Source of the DNA: Kuschelorhynchus macadamiae | Taxonomy: Eukaryota; Arthropoda; Insecta; Coleoptera; Curculionidae | DNA length: 64,000 nucleotides | Assembly: GCA_030620095.1 (NCBI GenBank) | Contig: JAUTXW010003606.1 | Span: forward strand, 167,501-231,500 | Direction: 5' to 3' | Shown here: positions 46,485 to 57,033 of the stretch, one piece after another | Layout of the letters: every line of letters begins with the position of its first letter | Numbering within the stretch: position 1 is the first letter of the stretch | Made by a program: the position numbers and the translations under genes | The notes under the pieces: model-generated | What the model saw: the letters and a program-made list of their open reading frames with translations, nothing else | What the model was told of the DNA's origin: nothing | The model's database searches: none

Positions 46485-47945
46485 CCTCGTAAAAGGGAAA
46501 AAAGATCACCCTCCGAGATTTTTTCAGATCTTGACGTTTCAGGGTCCCTAGATGCGGAAAAACATGTTTTCTCAATTACGTCTGTGTGTCTGTTTGTCTG
46601 ACTGTTCGCGGCTTAGCTAAAAAACTACTTACCCGATTGACTTCAAATTTTGATAAAAAATTAAGGGTCACATGGGGATGACCTGGTAAAATTTTGGTAA
46701 AAATTCAATATGGGAAACAAAATGGCGCCTAGTGAAATGTTAAAAAAAATTATTACTAAAAAACTACTTATCCAATTTGTCTCAAATTTTGCACAAAAAT
46801 TAAGTATTATGTAGTAATCAACTGGTAGAATTTTGGAACGAATCCAAGATGGCGGAACAAAATGGCTGCTAAGTCAAATATTTACAAATTAAGCCTGAAA
46901 AACTACTTAAAGACCTGATTTCAAATTATGTGCCATAAATAATTATGGTATACAGATTAACTAGTAAAACTGTGGTACTAATTCAAGTTGGCGAAACAAA
47001 ATGGCGGCTAAATAAAATGTTTGTAACCGTAAAAAAAATTGCCCTCTCAGCTTTTACATATCTTCACGCTTAAGAGTCTCTAGATGCCAAAAAAGATGTT
47101 TTATCAATTCCGTCGGTAGTCTGTCGGTTTGTCAGTCTCTCTGTCAGGACACGGAATAGCTTAAAAACTATTTATACGATAACCCCGTAATTTTTTGGTA
47201 AAAATTCAATATGACAAAACAAAATGGCGGCCTAGTGAAAATTATTACTAAAAAACTACTTACCTAATTTACTTCAAATTTAGCATAAAAATAAAGTATT
47301 ATGTAGGAATCAACTGGTAAAATTTTGGTACGAATTCAAGATGACGGAACAAAATGGCGGTTTAAAAAATTTTTTAAAAATTCAACCTGAAAATCTACTT
47401 GTTTGATGAACTAGTAAAACTGAGGTATTAATTAAAGATGGCGGAACAAAATGGCAGCTAAATAAAATATTTGTAATCATGAAAAATTACCCTCTCAGAT
47501 TTTGACTTCAAATTTTAGTCAAAAATTAAGGGTCATATGGGGAAGACCTGGTAATAGTTTGGTAAAAATCCAATATGCCGGAATAAGATGGCCGCCTAGT
47601 GAAAACTAATTATCCACTTCACCTCAAATTTTTCACAAAAATAAAATGTTATATAGGAATGAACTGGTAACATTTTGGTATGAATATAAGATAGCAAAAC
47701 AAAATGGCGGCCTTTTAAAATATTTAAAAAATCAGCCTGAAAACGCTACATATTAGATTAATTTCAAATTTTGTGCATGCAATATAGAGATAAACTGGTA
47801 AATTTGTGGTACGAATTCAAGATAGTGGAACAAAACAGCGACCAAATAAAATTAAAAAAAAACAACGTAAAAAGAATCTTATTCGAAAAACTGGTAAGAG
47901 TTCAATATGACGTAACAAAATGGTGGTCTGTGTTAACAAATTAAA
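46485..47945 (-). repeat. Tandem array of about 135-bp ATGGCGG units with terminal hairpin
   Basis: The left edge is the hairpin CTTCCCTCGTAAAAGGGAA (46488-46506), followed by GGGTCCCTAGATGCGGAAAA and a header with TCTGTCTGTTTGTCTGAC-like sequence. After it come at least nine degenerate units, each with AACTACTTA, CTGGTAAAATTTTGGTA and AAAATGGCGGC. Core spacings are about 96-140 bp, and a second header occurs at 47040-47160. No coding potential was seen. Confidence 0.75.
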
Positions 47946-47949
47946 AAAT

Positions 47950-48720
47950 ATATGCACAAAGTCTAGGTCTCAGTTGGAAATAAGTTTATAAATTAAGAAT
48001 AGGTTACATGTTTCGCCCTAACGGACATCATCAGACCTAAAATAAATATACGTTACAACGGAAAATACAATTAAATAATATATAACTTTACCACAAACAA
48101 AACACATTTTACAAAGTACATAAAACAACAAACAGACGTCGATATAAATTTATTTGATGAGGGGCAATAGGTCAAAACGAAAAAAGAAGAGATTGTTCAG
48201 GATGAGCTTGACTAACTGTCGAAAAGTACATGTTACATTAATGAAAAGAAGAAGAATCGGTGAAAATGACAGAAAAGGCTTGAAGGTTAGGCAAAATAAA
48301 AATATATATTATTCTTTTGAAATATTGTTAAAAATCAAATGAGGCTCAAAATTAAACACTTCATTAACGCAGGTAAGGATTTACCTTTATCGCATTCGTG
48401 AATTATATTTACATTTTCAGATATGGAAAAACGATGATTTGAGGATAACAAATGATTCGCAAAGGCAAATTTTGTATTTGAGATATCTGTATTTTGATGT
48501 TTTGTAACCAAGCTGAGGTGTTCCTGGATCCTTGTCGAAATTTTTCTACCCGATTGTCCGACGTAAACAGCAGGACACTCTGCACAATGAAGGGAATAAA
48601 CTCCAGATTTCTCAAGACTATCCTTTTTGTCTTTGATTCTAACTATGTGTTGTTTTAAAGTTTTGTTTGTTTTAAATGATATGGAGATATTAAATGACTG
48701 ATGATATATACTAAAAGATA
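47950..48720 (-). pseudogene. Penelope-like GIY-YIG endonuclease fragment
   Basis: The minus-strand frame gives KDSLEKSGVYSLHCAECPAV followed by YVGQSGRKISTRIQEHLSLV. The full GIY-YIG signature and the Arg/Glu-His region are therefore present. It ends near NVNIIHECDKGKSLPALMKC. A terminal block with TGATGATGTCCGTTAGGGCG lies at 48005-48035. No reverse transcriptase is attached. Confidence 0.75.
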
Positions 48721-49379
48721 ACTTAATAGACTTAAGTCATTTATAATACGCCCTTTGCAATTATAATTTTGAAAAATTATTTTTGTTGATAATACAACAA
48801 AAACAAAAGGGATTTATTCGATTTTGCTCAAAACTACTAGATTTATATAGTTTTGATAAAAACTTTATTAGCAAATGCAATAAAAACATCGAAAAATATT
48901 AAAACAACAAAAAAAAATAAAATACTTTTATTTTCCATTTTTACCGCATTACAGTAGTATAGGAGTCTTTGTCAGCTTAATCCTAATTTACATATAAAAT
49001 AATTCTAATAATAAAGAAGAACAAAAGGAATTGGTTATTACCTGATAGAGCAAGGCATTTGGTATTTCTACATCACAATCTACCAGTTATTGATTTTCTA
49101 CTACTGTTCTGTTAGTATCTAGAAGTTTGTATTTCCTTTTATTTAATTAAGTGTTTGTTCATTTTACTGAAACATCCAAACATGAAATATTCGCTAGTGG
49201 AAACCGAATATTCGGCCGAATACTAAAAATAAGGCAGAATACCGAATAATTACTCGGCTTCGGTGACATCTCTAGATTTTACACTGATGTTTTAAAACCG
49301 ACATTTAATTCCGTCATGCTCAATCCGTTTATATCTATATCACATTTAATTTTTATGAAAGATTTGAGGTCAATTGAAT
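48721..49379. other. Mostly unassigned, includes a solo hAT-type end
   Basis: At about 49190-49275 the sequence has inverted ATTCGGCCGAATA and ACTCGGCTTCGGTGACATCT, a pattern found at subterminal regions of hAT elements. No partner end or gene was identified. The rest is AT-rich. Confidence 0.4.
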
Positions 49380-49700
49380 AAGAAAATTTTTTTACGTAAA
49401 TTTAATTATTTTTAATTTTATTCGGTCGCCAATTTGTTCCGCCATTTTGAATTCGTACCACAATTTTACTAGTCTATCTATATTGAAATGAATCCAGTAA
49501 ATAGTTTTTCTTCAGGCTGATTTTTCTAATTATTTTGTTAGGCCGCCATCTTGAATCCATTCCAGAATTTTACCAGTTTATTTCTATGTAACATTTGATT
49601 TTTGTGCAGATTTTTAGGTATTTTGAATAATTAGTTTTTAGTGATTTTTTAATATCTCCTCAAGCCAACATTTTGTTCCGCCATATTAAATATAAAATAT
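49380..49700 (+). repeat. Two or three ATGGCGG-family units, opposite orientation
   Basis: TTGTTCCGCCATTTTGAATT, GCCGCCATCTTGAATCCATT and TTTTGTTCCGCCATATTAAA are reverse complements of the unit core in 46485-47945. No hairpin end is visible here. Confidence 0.65.
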
Positions 49701-49995
49701 GTATTAAGATGCACTTTTTCTCAGAAACACGCAAATAAACACAATTTTCTGAAATTAAATGCATAATTTAATAATAGCCCATGAATAACAATAATAAACA
49801 ATTGAAAGTTACATATTGCTAACGAAGAAATGGATACCTTGCATATAGGTATCGTCTTATATAAAAAAACATATAGAGTTTTTTAATCACAGTAAGTTTG
49901 TAACAACAGTTTTATAGCATAAAGTAACAATATAACAAACACAAAAAAATAACATTATTAAAAAAAAAAAGAAAAAACAAATTTTTAAAGGTGAT

Positions 49996-50590
49996 GTTTA
50001 AATTGACGACCATTTTCTCCAATGCAAAATTAGCACATTTCTGTAATTCTTTGAATAGCGTTAAAAAGAACTGAATTGCCTCTCAAAGTTCTGCTATGCC
50101 GCCATATCATGTTTTATATACTTCATTTTGTATATAGCCCCATAAAAAAATCTAAAATTGATAGATCTGGAGATCATGGACGCCATCTAACAGGTCCGTT
50201 GGTACCTATCCATCTTTGAGGAAAGTTATTATCAAAAACTTCCGTTAAGAGCCTTGAGTTATGACTTGGGACACCATCTTGCTGTAGGTAAACAGCATTA
50301 TATTGGGCTAATGGAATATTTTCGAGCAGTTCTGGAATAACTTCCTCAAGGATTTCTTCAAAAATCCTATCAACTATATGTCTGCCCAAAATAAAAATCC
50401 AAACTCCAAAGCGTCCTTGTTGAGTCCTTACTTACACTGATGTGTACTTACAATGATAATACAGATTTTCATAGCCATAATAGCTTACTTATCTTTGGAA
50501 ATATAATTGTGAGGCTTCTTCAGAATTTTCATTACTCTGTATAAAACATACCAGCATATCATATTTTTCATAATTTTCATACACTGCCAT
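49996..50590 (-). pseudogene. DD41D transposase relic
   Basis: ATG at 50590 begins MAVYENYEKYDMLVCFIQSN, followed by NSEEASQLYFQR, the same N-terminus as at 24196. The next readable part is GRHIVDRIFEEILEEVIPEL, then YLQQDGVPSHNSRLLTEVFD and RWIGTNGPVRWRP-stop, with SILDFFMGLYTK-like remains beyond. The helix-turn-helix and first catalytic motif are deleted. Confidence 0.7.
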
Positions 50591-50929
50591 TATTCAAAGA
50601 CATTGATAAATATCAATTAAATAAAAATACCAAAAGAACGTTTATAAACCAAAAGTCGATCCAAAAACCGATGAGCTATAAATATTTGACATTTATTTTT
50701 GTTTGTTGTCATAAACAATAGCCATTTATTTGCGTCCTAACACTGGAACCTGTGGTGGAAGATAGATCAAAACACAAGAGTTCTAACCACACTACACCAC
50801 AACTTGTTACGTTCTGGACGCGCGTTTCGCTAACCAAGTTAGCATCATCGGCAGATGATACAAACTAGTACAAAATACAAAGTAACTTATACCAACCGAG
50901 ACTATTTATAGGTAAATGTGGTCACACTT

Positions 50930-51860
50930 GGTTGCACCCGACTGCACCGTTGTCAAGTAAACAATAGAGGGGACTATAGGGAATAGGTCCTCTGTCTTTA
51001 TTTAGTGCTTTCTTACCACATTTAACTATTTCTATACTCTCAAATGCATCCAATAATCTATTATTAGATACATTTTTAACCAACTTAAGATTATTTATTC
51101 CTATTCGGTGATTGTTTTACAAAGCATGTTGGGCAACGCTTGACTTTTCTGTTCTTCCGTATCCTAAATGTACCATGTGTTCTTTAAAATGAATGTTTAT
51201 GGAGCGTTTAATTTGCCCAACATATTTTAGATCGCAGTCATTACAGCTAATTTCATAGATGCCACTCCTCTCCCTCAAGTCGATTTTGTCTTTGGGGTTT
51301 CCAAGGAGATTTTTCAAACTGTTCTCCGATTTGTAGGCTACTCTAAAACCTATGTTTTTAAATACTTTTTCTAGTATATCTGGGATCATATGGAATTACT
51401 ATGAATTTATTGGAAGCCCCAAGTGTTTGAAGAGTAGTGGCATCTTTTAACATTTTCTTATGCTTATGTCTATTTACTAATTTATGTACAAAATTATCAT
51501 TATATCCATTACTTTTAGCTATATTTTTAATCCGATTCATTTCATTGTTAAAACGTTCTTTACTTAATGGAAAATTGTCTAACCTGTGAGTTAAAAAATA
51601 TAATGCTGCCATTTTGTGTTGACGGCAATGAAATGAGTTGGATGTTATATCCCTATCAGTATTAGTAAATTTCCTATAAATATCAAATTCTAATTTATCG
51701 TTATTTCTAATAACTAACTTGTCGAGAAAAGGTAATTGCCCATTGTTCTCCTTTTCGTACGTAAAATTAATGGAAGGATATTTATTGTTTAATGTTTCTA
51801 AGAAAGTGTCCAAATTTTCAGTTTTAGTATCAAAAATAGCAAATATATCGTCTTTGTTTT
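50930..51860 (-). pseudogene. Penelope-like RT C-terminus and GIY-YIG endonuclease (truncated copy)
   Basis: The frame 51813-51358 begins MDTFLETLNNKYPSINFTYE, downstream of the catalytic YVDD, and includes LPFLDKLVIRNNDKLEFDIY. After a frameshift near 51370 the endonuclease reads RSGIYEISCNDCDLKYVGQI and KRSINIHFKEHM. A stop follows HAL, and then the usual tail NNHRIGINNLKLV to LLDNGAVGCNQV. Its catalytic reverse transcriptase half is absent. Confidence 0.85.
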
Positions 51861-51868
51861 TGTGGTTT

Positions 51869-53622
51869 CAACTTTCTCAGTTTGTTTTTAAGTGAACACA
51901 TTTTCTTCAAAAATTTGGCAGAAATATCTTCGGAAGTCGAGAACATTGTAGACAATCTTTCTTCTCAGTCCTTTGATAATAGAGAAATCACCCTTTTGAA
52001 TAAAGGTTTGAATTTTGCAGAGCCTCCAGTAAAGAATAGTTTATCAACTATTATAGGGAATATCGAAAGTTCCATTCAATACATGCCAGAGTCAACTAAG
52101 GGATTCATTAGAGAGGCTTGTAGAAATCAAATCTCAAAAAACATTGCTAACAACAAGTATAAATATGTTTCTCGTAAAAATACTGAAGTTATCCAGGGAC
52201 TGAAGAAAAAGGAATGTTTTTATTTAAAAGCTGACAAAGGAAATAAGGTTGTTATACTAGACAAAACAGATTATTTTGAAAGAGTAGACAATTTGATTCA
52301 AACTGGCACTTACGATTTAATTGAGAAAAACCCGTTATCAAAAATGATAACAGAAGTAAAAAGTACTTTAAAACAGTGTAAAAACCTTGTGTCCGATAAA
52401 CTAAAATTCAAGCTTCGAACACATAGTAACCCACAGTTATCTAAACTGTATTGCCTTCCTAAAATCCATAAACCTGGGAAGTCCATGAGACCTATTGTTT
52501 CAGCTGTTGGATCACCAACGTACAATATTTCAAAATGGTTAGTAAAAGAATTCAGCAGGGGGAACTGCGATAGGCAATTGCTTATCTCCGTTCCTTGCAA
52601 ATTTGTTTATGGGCAGATTAGAAACCCAATTCAAAAAAGGGCTTAAGTATTTCCCAAGGGTGTGGTATAGATACGTAGACGATATATTTGCTATTTTTGA
52701 TACTAAAACAGAAAATTTCGACACTTTCTTAGAAACATTAAACAATAAATATCCTTCCATTAATTTTACGTACGAAAAGGAGAACAATGGGCAATTACCT
52801 TTTCTCGACACGTTAGTTATTAGAAATAACCATAAATTAGAATTTGATATTTATAGGAAATTTACTAATACTGATAGATATATAACATCCGACTCATTTC
52901 ATTGCCGTCAACACAAAATGGCAGCATTCCATTTCTTAACTCACAGGCACAGGTTAGTCAATTTCCCATTAAGTAAAGAACGTTTTAACAATGAAATGAA
53001 TCGGATTTAAAATATAGCTAAAAGTAATGGATATAATGATAATTTTGTACATAAATTAGTAAATAGACATAAGCATAAGAAAATGTTAAAAGATGCCACT
53101 ACTCTTCAAACACCTGAGGCTTCCAATAAATTCATAGTAATCCCATATGATCCCAGATATATGAGAGGTCTAGAAAATGTATTTAAAAACGTAGGTTTTA
53201 GAGTAGCCTACAAAACGGAGAACAGTTTGAAAAATCTCCTTGTAAACCCCAAAGACAAAGTCGACTTGAGGGAGAGGAGTGGCATCTATGAAATTAGCCG
53301 TAATGACTGCGATCTAAAATATGTTGGGCAAACTAAACGCTCCATAAACATTCGTTTTAAAGAACACATGGCACATTTAAGATACGGAAGAACAGAAAAG
53401 TCAAGCGTTGCCCAACATGCTTTGAAAAACAATCACCGAATAGGAATAAATAATCTTAAGTTGATTAAAAATGAATCTAATAATAGATTATTGGATGCAT
53501 TTGAGAGTATAGAAATAGTTAAATGTGGTAAGAAAGCACTAAATAAAGACAGAGGGCCTATTCCCTATAGTCCCCTCTATTGTTTACTTGACAACGGTGC
53601 AGTCGGGTGCAACCAAGTGTGA
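51869..53622 (+). pseudogene. Penelope-like RT plus GIY-YIG endonuclease with internal deletion
   Basis: The first frame (51882-52646) has the N-terminal region and reverse transcriptase motifs YLKADKGNKVVILDKTDYFE, KLYCLPKIHKPGKSMRPIVS and VGSPTYNISKWLVKEF. At about 52555 it jumps to a sequence that reads in another frame as GTAIGNCLSPFLANLFMGRL. The block with the first catalytic Asp (as in SFDVTNMFF at 38.2 kb) is lost together with a frame change. The next frame (52603-53010) carries WYRYVDDIFAIFD. After one stop at 53010 the chain continues to the endonuclease (53083-53622) with RSGIYEISRNDCDLKYVGQT and FKEHMAHLRYGRTEKSS. Penelope proteins prime from cut chromosomal DNA; this copy cannot. 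Confidence 0.88.
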
Positions 53623-54130
53623 CCACATTTACCTATAAATAGTCTCGGTTAGTATAAGTGACTTTAGTTTATATCATCTGCTGATGATGCTAACTTGGTT
53701 AGCGAAACGCGCGTCCAGAACGTAACAAGTAGTGGTGTAATGTGGTTAGAACTCTTGTATTTTGATTTATTTGCGTGTTTCTGAGAAAAAGTGCATACTA
53801 TTATATATTTTTGAAAAGGCAAAAAAAGAAAAATTTTATAGTCTATAAATATACAAGGTGTTCCATTTAAAAAATAAAGTACGGTCCGATAACTTTTTGA
53901 CCTGACCCTATATACTAATTCCGAAAGCGGAATTGAGTTTTAGTGGAAAAATTATATAAGAAACAGTTTTCACATTTTCGATAAGTTATCTGAGAGTTGA
54001 GAAACGAGGGGTGCCTGAAAATGCAACATTTTGAATTTAGCCCTGTATCTTAAAAACTAAAAGGACTATGAAAATTTTATTAACGGCATCTTTATTTGTG
54101 CAAAATTAAAATCGCCTTACAAGATTTGGG

Positions 54131-54534
54131 GTAAAAAAAGTTAAAAACAAGATTTAAGTAAGAACGTGATAATTCCGTTAAATTTTCATATTTAATTGTT
54201 TTATTGTTATCAATTTTTATGTTTCATAAGTAAAGAAAGATAAATTTGTATTGCAGGGGTATTTCAGAAAACATTTCAACCTACTAGCCGGTAGCGGCTA
54301 GTAATATCCTGAAAAAATAACTAGGGCGTTCAAATTTTTATCGGCACATTGGCTCTTTTTTTTTAATTCCACTCATTATTCTTATAAAATATATTGATTA
54401 AAGTGCTAGACAACAAATCAAAAATACAAAAACTTACCAACTTTTAGCAAACTGTTGACAAAAACACACAAGCCTCGAAAAATGTTCTTACAAACTATAA
54501 ATACACAAGTCTAATAAAAATGTGGGAATGGATT
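54131..54534. other. 3' flank of the hAT transposase gene
   Basis: This should contain one end of the hAT element. TGCAGGGGTATTTCAGAAAA near 54254 and the short palindrome CTAGCCGGTAGCGGCTAG at 54286-54303 are candidates, but no matching end was found on the other side, so I do not set a boundary. Confidence 0.4.
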
Positions 54535-56688
54535 CTAATTCTTATAAACTAAATCGATTCCTTGGTTTTTCATTAAAGCAAATTTGTCTATCACTCTCTC
54601 ATTAAAGTTTGGTATATCGCTAATAAGTTTTTTTTCGATGGACAACATCGACAATGCGACCAAGCGGTCTTCAGCCATGGAGTTTCTTAAAAAAGTCTTT
54701 ACGCGCTTCAAATTGGAAAAACATCTTTCAGATTCAGCGGTCATCATCGGGATCGTAATCAAAATGTCTAATATTTTTTTTGTTTCCTGAAATATCCCAG
54801 CTAAATTATTTTCGATCAAAAATTTTAGGAACGGCACTGCTCCTCGCATACTTCTGCAATCTGGCCTCAAATAAATAACGGTCAGTTCGGTTTTTAAACG
54901 TTCTTTATCTAGATCAGGATAGGATTTACAGGTTAACTCCAGTTTTTCGTCGGGGAACTTTGCACAATAAACAGCAAACTGTTCAGAATAAAATAATGAT
55001 GCGGCTACTAGATAATCCGTAAAAGCAAAACGATCCTTTGTACAGCTTATGATTGTATCACAAACCTCAAGTGCAGTAGTCCGGTAACCAGCTTCGCTAT
55101 CGTCCTTGCGCAGTCGTTTTATGGGCTGTGCGATATCAGCGCAGAGGTTAGTTGCTTCTTCAACAATGTTATCCATAGACTTTCTTATTAAAAATATATT
55201 CTCTTCAAAAACGGAAATATTTTCCTCGATTTCAAAAGGATCTACTCTTCTTTTTTGCAGTTCGTTAAAGAAAATGTCCACTTGAGGCATAACTCGATTA
55301 AAAAATGACAACCAAAAAATAAACGTCGGGTCTAGAAGAATTCGTCTGATGGAAGATGCTGCGCTACATACAATTTGGTTATTAACAGAGTCCTCTGTTT
55401 CTTCCATGAACTCAATAAAAGACTCTCTATGTTCAAAAACTACACTAACTGTCCGAGTATTCAAATTCCAGGGAGTCAAAGAATCAGAGGGACTTTTTCT
55501 TTGCACAATCTTGTCCAAAACCATTACGAGTTCAGGGAATTTTTTAAAAAATGCAGGTATTTCTTGTAAGTTTCCGAAAAAGAGTCGAACTTGAGAATTG
55601 TCGGAGGAGGCTTTGGACATGACTACATTTAGTCGATGTGCATAGCAATGCACAAAATTGGCAAATGGATATTGTTTTTTGATTCTCGCCTGAACTCCGT
55701 TGGAATGGCCAATCATGACCGCACCTCCATCGTAACTTTGGGCTATCAACTTTTCTTTTGAGTGTTTCAATATAGGATCCAAAACGTCTAAAAGATTTTG
55801 GGTAAGACTTTCGGCATCAAGATTTGTAGGTGACAAAAAAGTCCAAAACCGTTCTACGGGTTCCCCGTTCCGGGAGTATCTGAAAATTAAAACCAGTTGC
55901 GACTTTAAGGATACGTCTGATTCATCAGTTATAACTGCTAAATAAGAAGATTCTCGGATTTCGGTTAATATTTGTTCCCGGGAAGTCTCCAAAATGCAAT
56001 CCAAAATATCGTTTTGAAGTTCTTTGAAAATGCCCTTAAACACTTTGGATTTTTCCAAGTGTTCGGCTAAAGAGTTGTCAATTTCAGCTGTAAAATTTAT
56101 TAGTCCGTGAAAAATTCCAGGACCATCAGACTGTTCAGATTCGTCTTGTCCCCTCAGAGCTAATTCAAAAACTCCACAAAATTTAATGCAGTCGATCATT
56201 TTTGACAAGACGTACCTATTTTTGCTAACACTCTCGTTAAATTTTCGGACGTTTATCCAATATGCCGAATCCAACTGCTCCCTTACGTTAACAGTGCCCA
56301 ATAAAGCGAATTCAATTTCGTTATTTAAGTGATATTTTGATAGTTCATGATTTCTTATTTTTTCGCTTAAATGCATCAGGTCTGTTACCCCAGTTTCGGT
56401 CCACGACTTATCTCCCGTAAAAAGCACACAGGGAAAACAAAAAAGAGCATTACTTCTATTACATCCGCATATCCAATTATTTCTTGAATATATTTCCCTA
56501 TTAAAATGCCTTTTATATGATTTACCCCGGCTAGATCCTGATTTTTCTATAACGATGTCCGGTAAAGGTCGCCCTTCCCGCTTCAACTTGATTTTTTCTT
56601 CATAAGTATATTGAAAAAATCTTTTCACGTTTATTAACTTGAAAATAACGTCCATGTTCACCACTTTAAAAACCAACGTATTCAACAC
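54535..56688 (-). CDS. hAT transposase, ZMYM/DUF4371 type, uninterrupted 717 codons
   Basis: A single open frame encodes MLNTLVFKVVNMDVIFKLIN onward; Met12 is an alternative start. A TTF-type zinc finger lies at about 68-92 (NNWICGCNRSNALFCFPCVL). The RNase H-like core has the first Asp in VITDESDVS (255), the second in SYDGGAVMIG (320) and the family's C-x2-H in HCYAHRLNVV (348-351). An all-helical insertion follows, then the C-terminal dimerisation domain with the catalytic Glu in MTAESERCFSNLKRVKTFLR (about 652-654). Length and order match full hAT enzymes, which act in the nucleus and make 8-bp target duplications. All catalytic residues are present and there is no stop, so it could be active or recently active. 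The deletion derivative at 57034 carries a related zinc finger (ANWICGCEVSNSFYC), but its CAGTGGCGGCTC ends are not seen around this gene. A domesticated host copy cannot be excluded. Confidence 0.9.
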   Translation of the reverse strand: MLNTLVFKVVNMDVIFKLINVKRFFQYTYEEKIKLKREGRPLPDIVIEKSGSSRGKSYKRHFNREIYSRNNWICGCNRSNALFCFPCVLFTGDKSWTETGVTDLMHLSEKIRNHELSKYHLNNEIEFALLGTVNVREQLDSAYWINVRKFNESVSKNRYVLSKMIDCIKFCGVFELALRGQDESEQSDGPGIFHGLINFTAEIDNSLAEHLEKSKVFKGIFKELQNDILDCILETSREQILTEIRESSYLAVITDESDVSLKSQLVLIFRYSRNGEPVERFWTFLSPTNLDAESLTQNLLDVLDPILKHSKEKLIAQSYDGGAVMIGHSNGVQARIKKQYPFANFVHCYAHRLNVVMSKASSDNSQVRLFFGNLQEIPAFFKKFPELVMVLDKIVQRKSPSDSLTPWNLNTRTVSVVFEHRESFIEFMEETEDSVNNQIVCSAASSIRRILLDPTFIFWLSFFNRVMPQVDIFFNELQKRRVDPFEIEENISVFEENIFLIRKSMDNIVEEATNLCADIAQPIKRLRKDDSEAGYRTTALEVCDTIISCTKDRFAFTDYLVAASLFYSEQFAVYCAKFPDEKLELTCKSYPDLDKERLKTELTVIYLRPDCRSMRGAVPFLKFLIENNLAGIFQETKKILDILITIPMMTAESERCFSNLKRVKTFLRNSMAEDRLVALSMLSIEKKLISDIPNFNERVIDKFALMKNQGIDLVYKN

Positions 56689-56971
56689 AAATCACCACGT
56701 TTCACAGATCACGAAAATAAACACTAAGCAGCGTACTTCACTATTATTAACTGTTTACTACATTACTGCACAGAGCACAGTTTTCTCTTTTTTCAGCCAG
56801 TTCCGCTTTTGACCTTGGATTAAAATAGTCAATACAGGGACAAGTTGCGGGGAGAGCGACGCGCGGACGGCGGGTTCAAGCCGAACGCAGAACGTGCCAA
56901 CGAGAATAAAGTAATAGACAAGGTAATTTCTTATTAAATTCACCACAAAATAAAACAAGGTTATCCAGTCC
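56689..56971. other. 5' flank of the hAT transposase gene
   Basis: It contains a G+C-richer stretch (about 56840-56910) that may be the hAT promoter or subterminal region. A minus-strand frame here has no recognised similarity. The Transib-like copy begins at 56972. Confidence 0.4.
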
Positions 56972-57033
56972 CACAGTGTGGTAAATCGGCCATATAGTAC
57001 GACATAATTATTCAAGCATATAATACTTTTTTA

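Larger units (their letters stand above)
50736..53764. mobile_element. Penelope-like elements, head-to-head pair, 12-bp target duplication
   Basis: The insertion is bounded by ATTTATTTGCGT on both sides (50724-50735 and 53765-53776). The left part (50736 to about 51868) is on the minus strand and is 5'-truncated. The right part (about 51869-53764) is on the plus strand and longer. Both end in the same terminal block with GCTAACTTGGTTAGCGAAAC and CGCGTCCAGAACGTAACAAG. The left edge has an extra CACTGGAACCTGTGGTGGAA. This layout matches the partial inverted dimers known for Penelope. Confidence 0.85.
49713..54130 (-). mobile_element. DD41D-type relic split by a Penelope insertion
   Basis: The inner terminal-repeat sequence GCACTTTTTCTCAGAAACAC at 49713 is mirrored at 53772-53796, showing that these are the two arms of one element. 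The right arm continues through ATATTTTTGAAAAGGCAAAA and CAAGGTGTTCC to about 54130; the left arm is truncated at 49713. Transposase remains lie at 49996-50590. The Penelope pair 50736-53764 sits between them. Confidence 0.65.

Noticed and set aside
46485..47945. CRISPR-like array
   Set aside because: The units are about 135 bp, degenerate throughout, with no short constant repeat and unique spacer pattern, and the genome is eukaryotic.
54584..55594. Plus-strand frames opposite the hAT transposase
   Set aside because: They are shadows of the 717-codon minus-strand gene.
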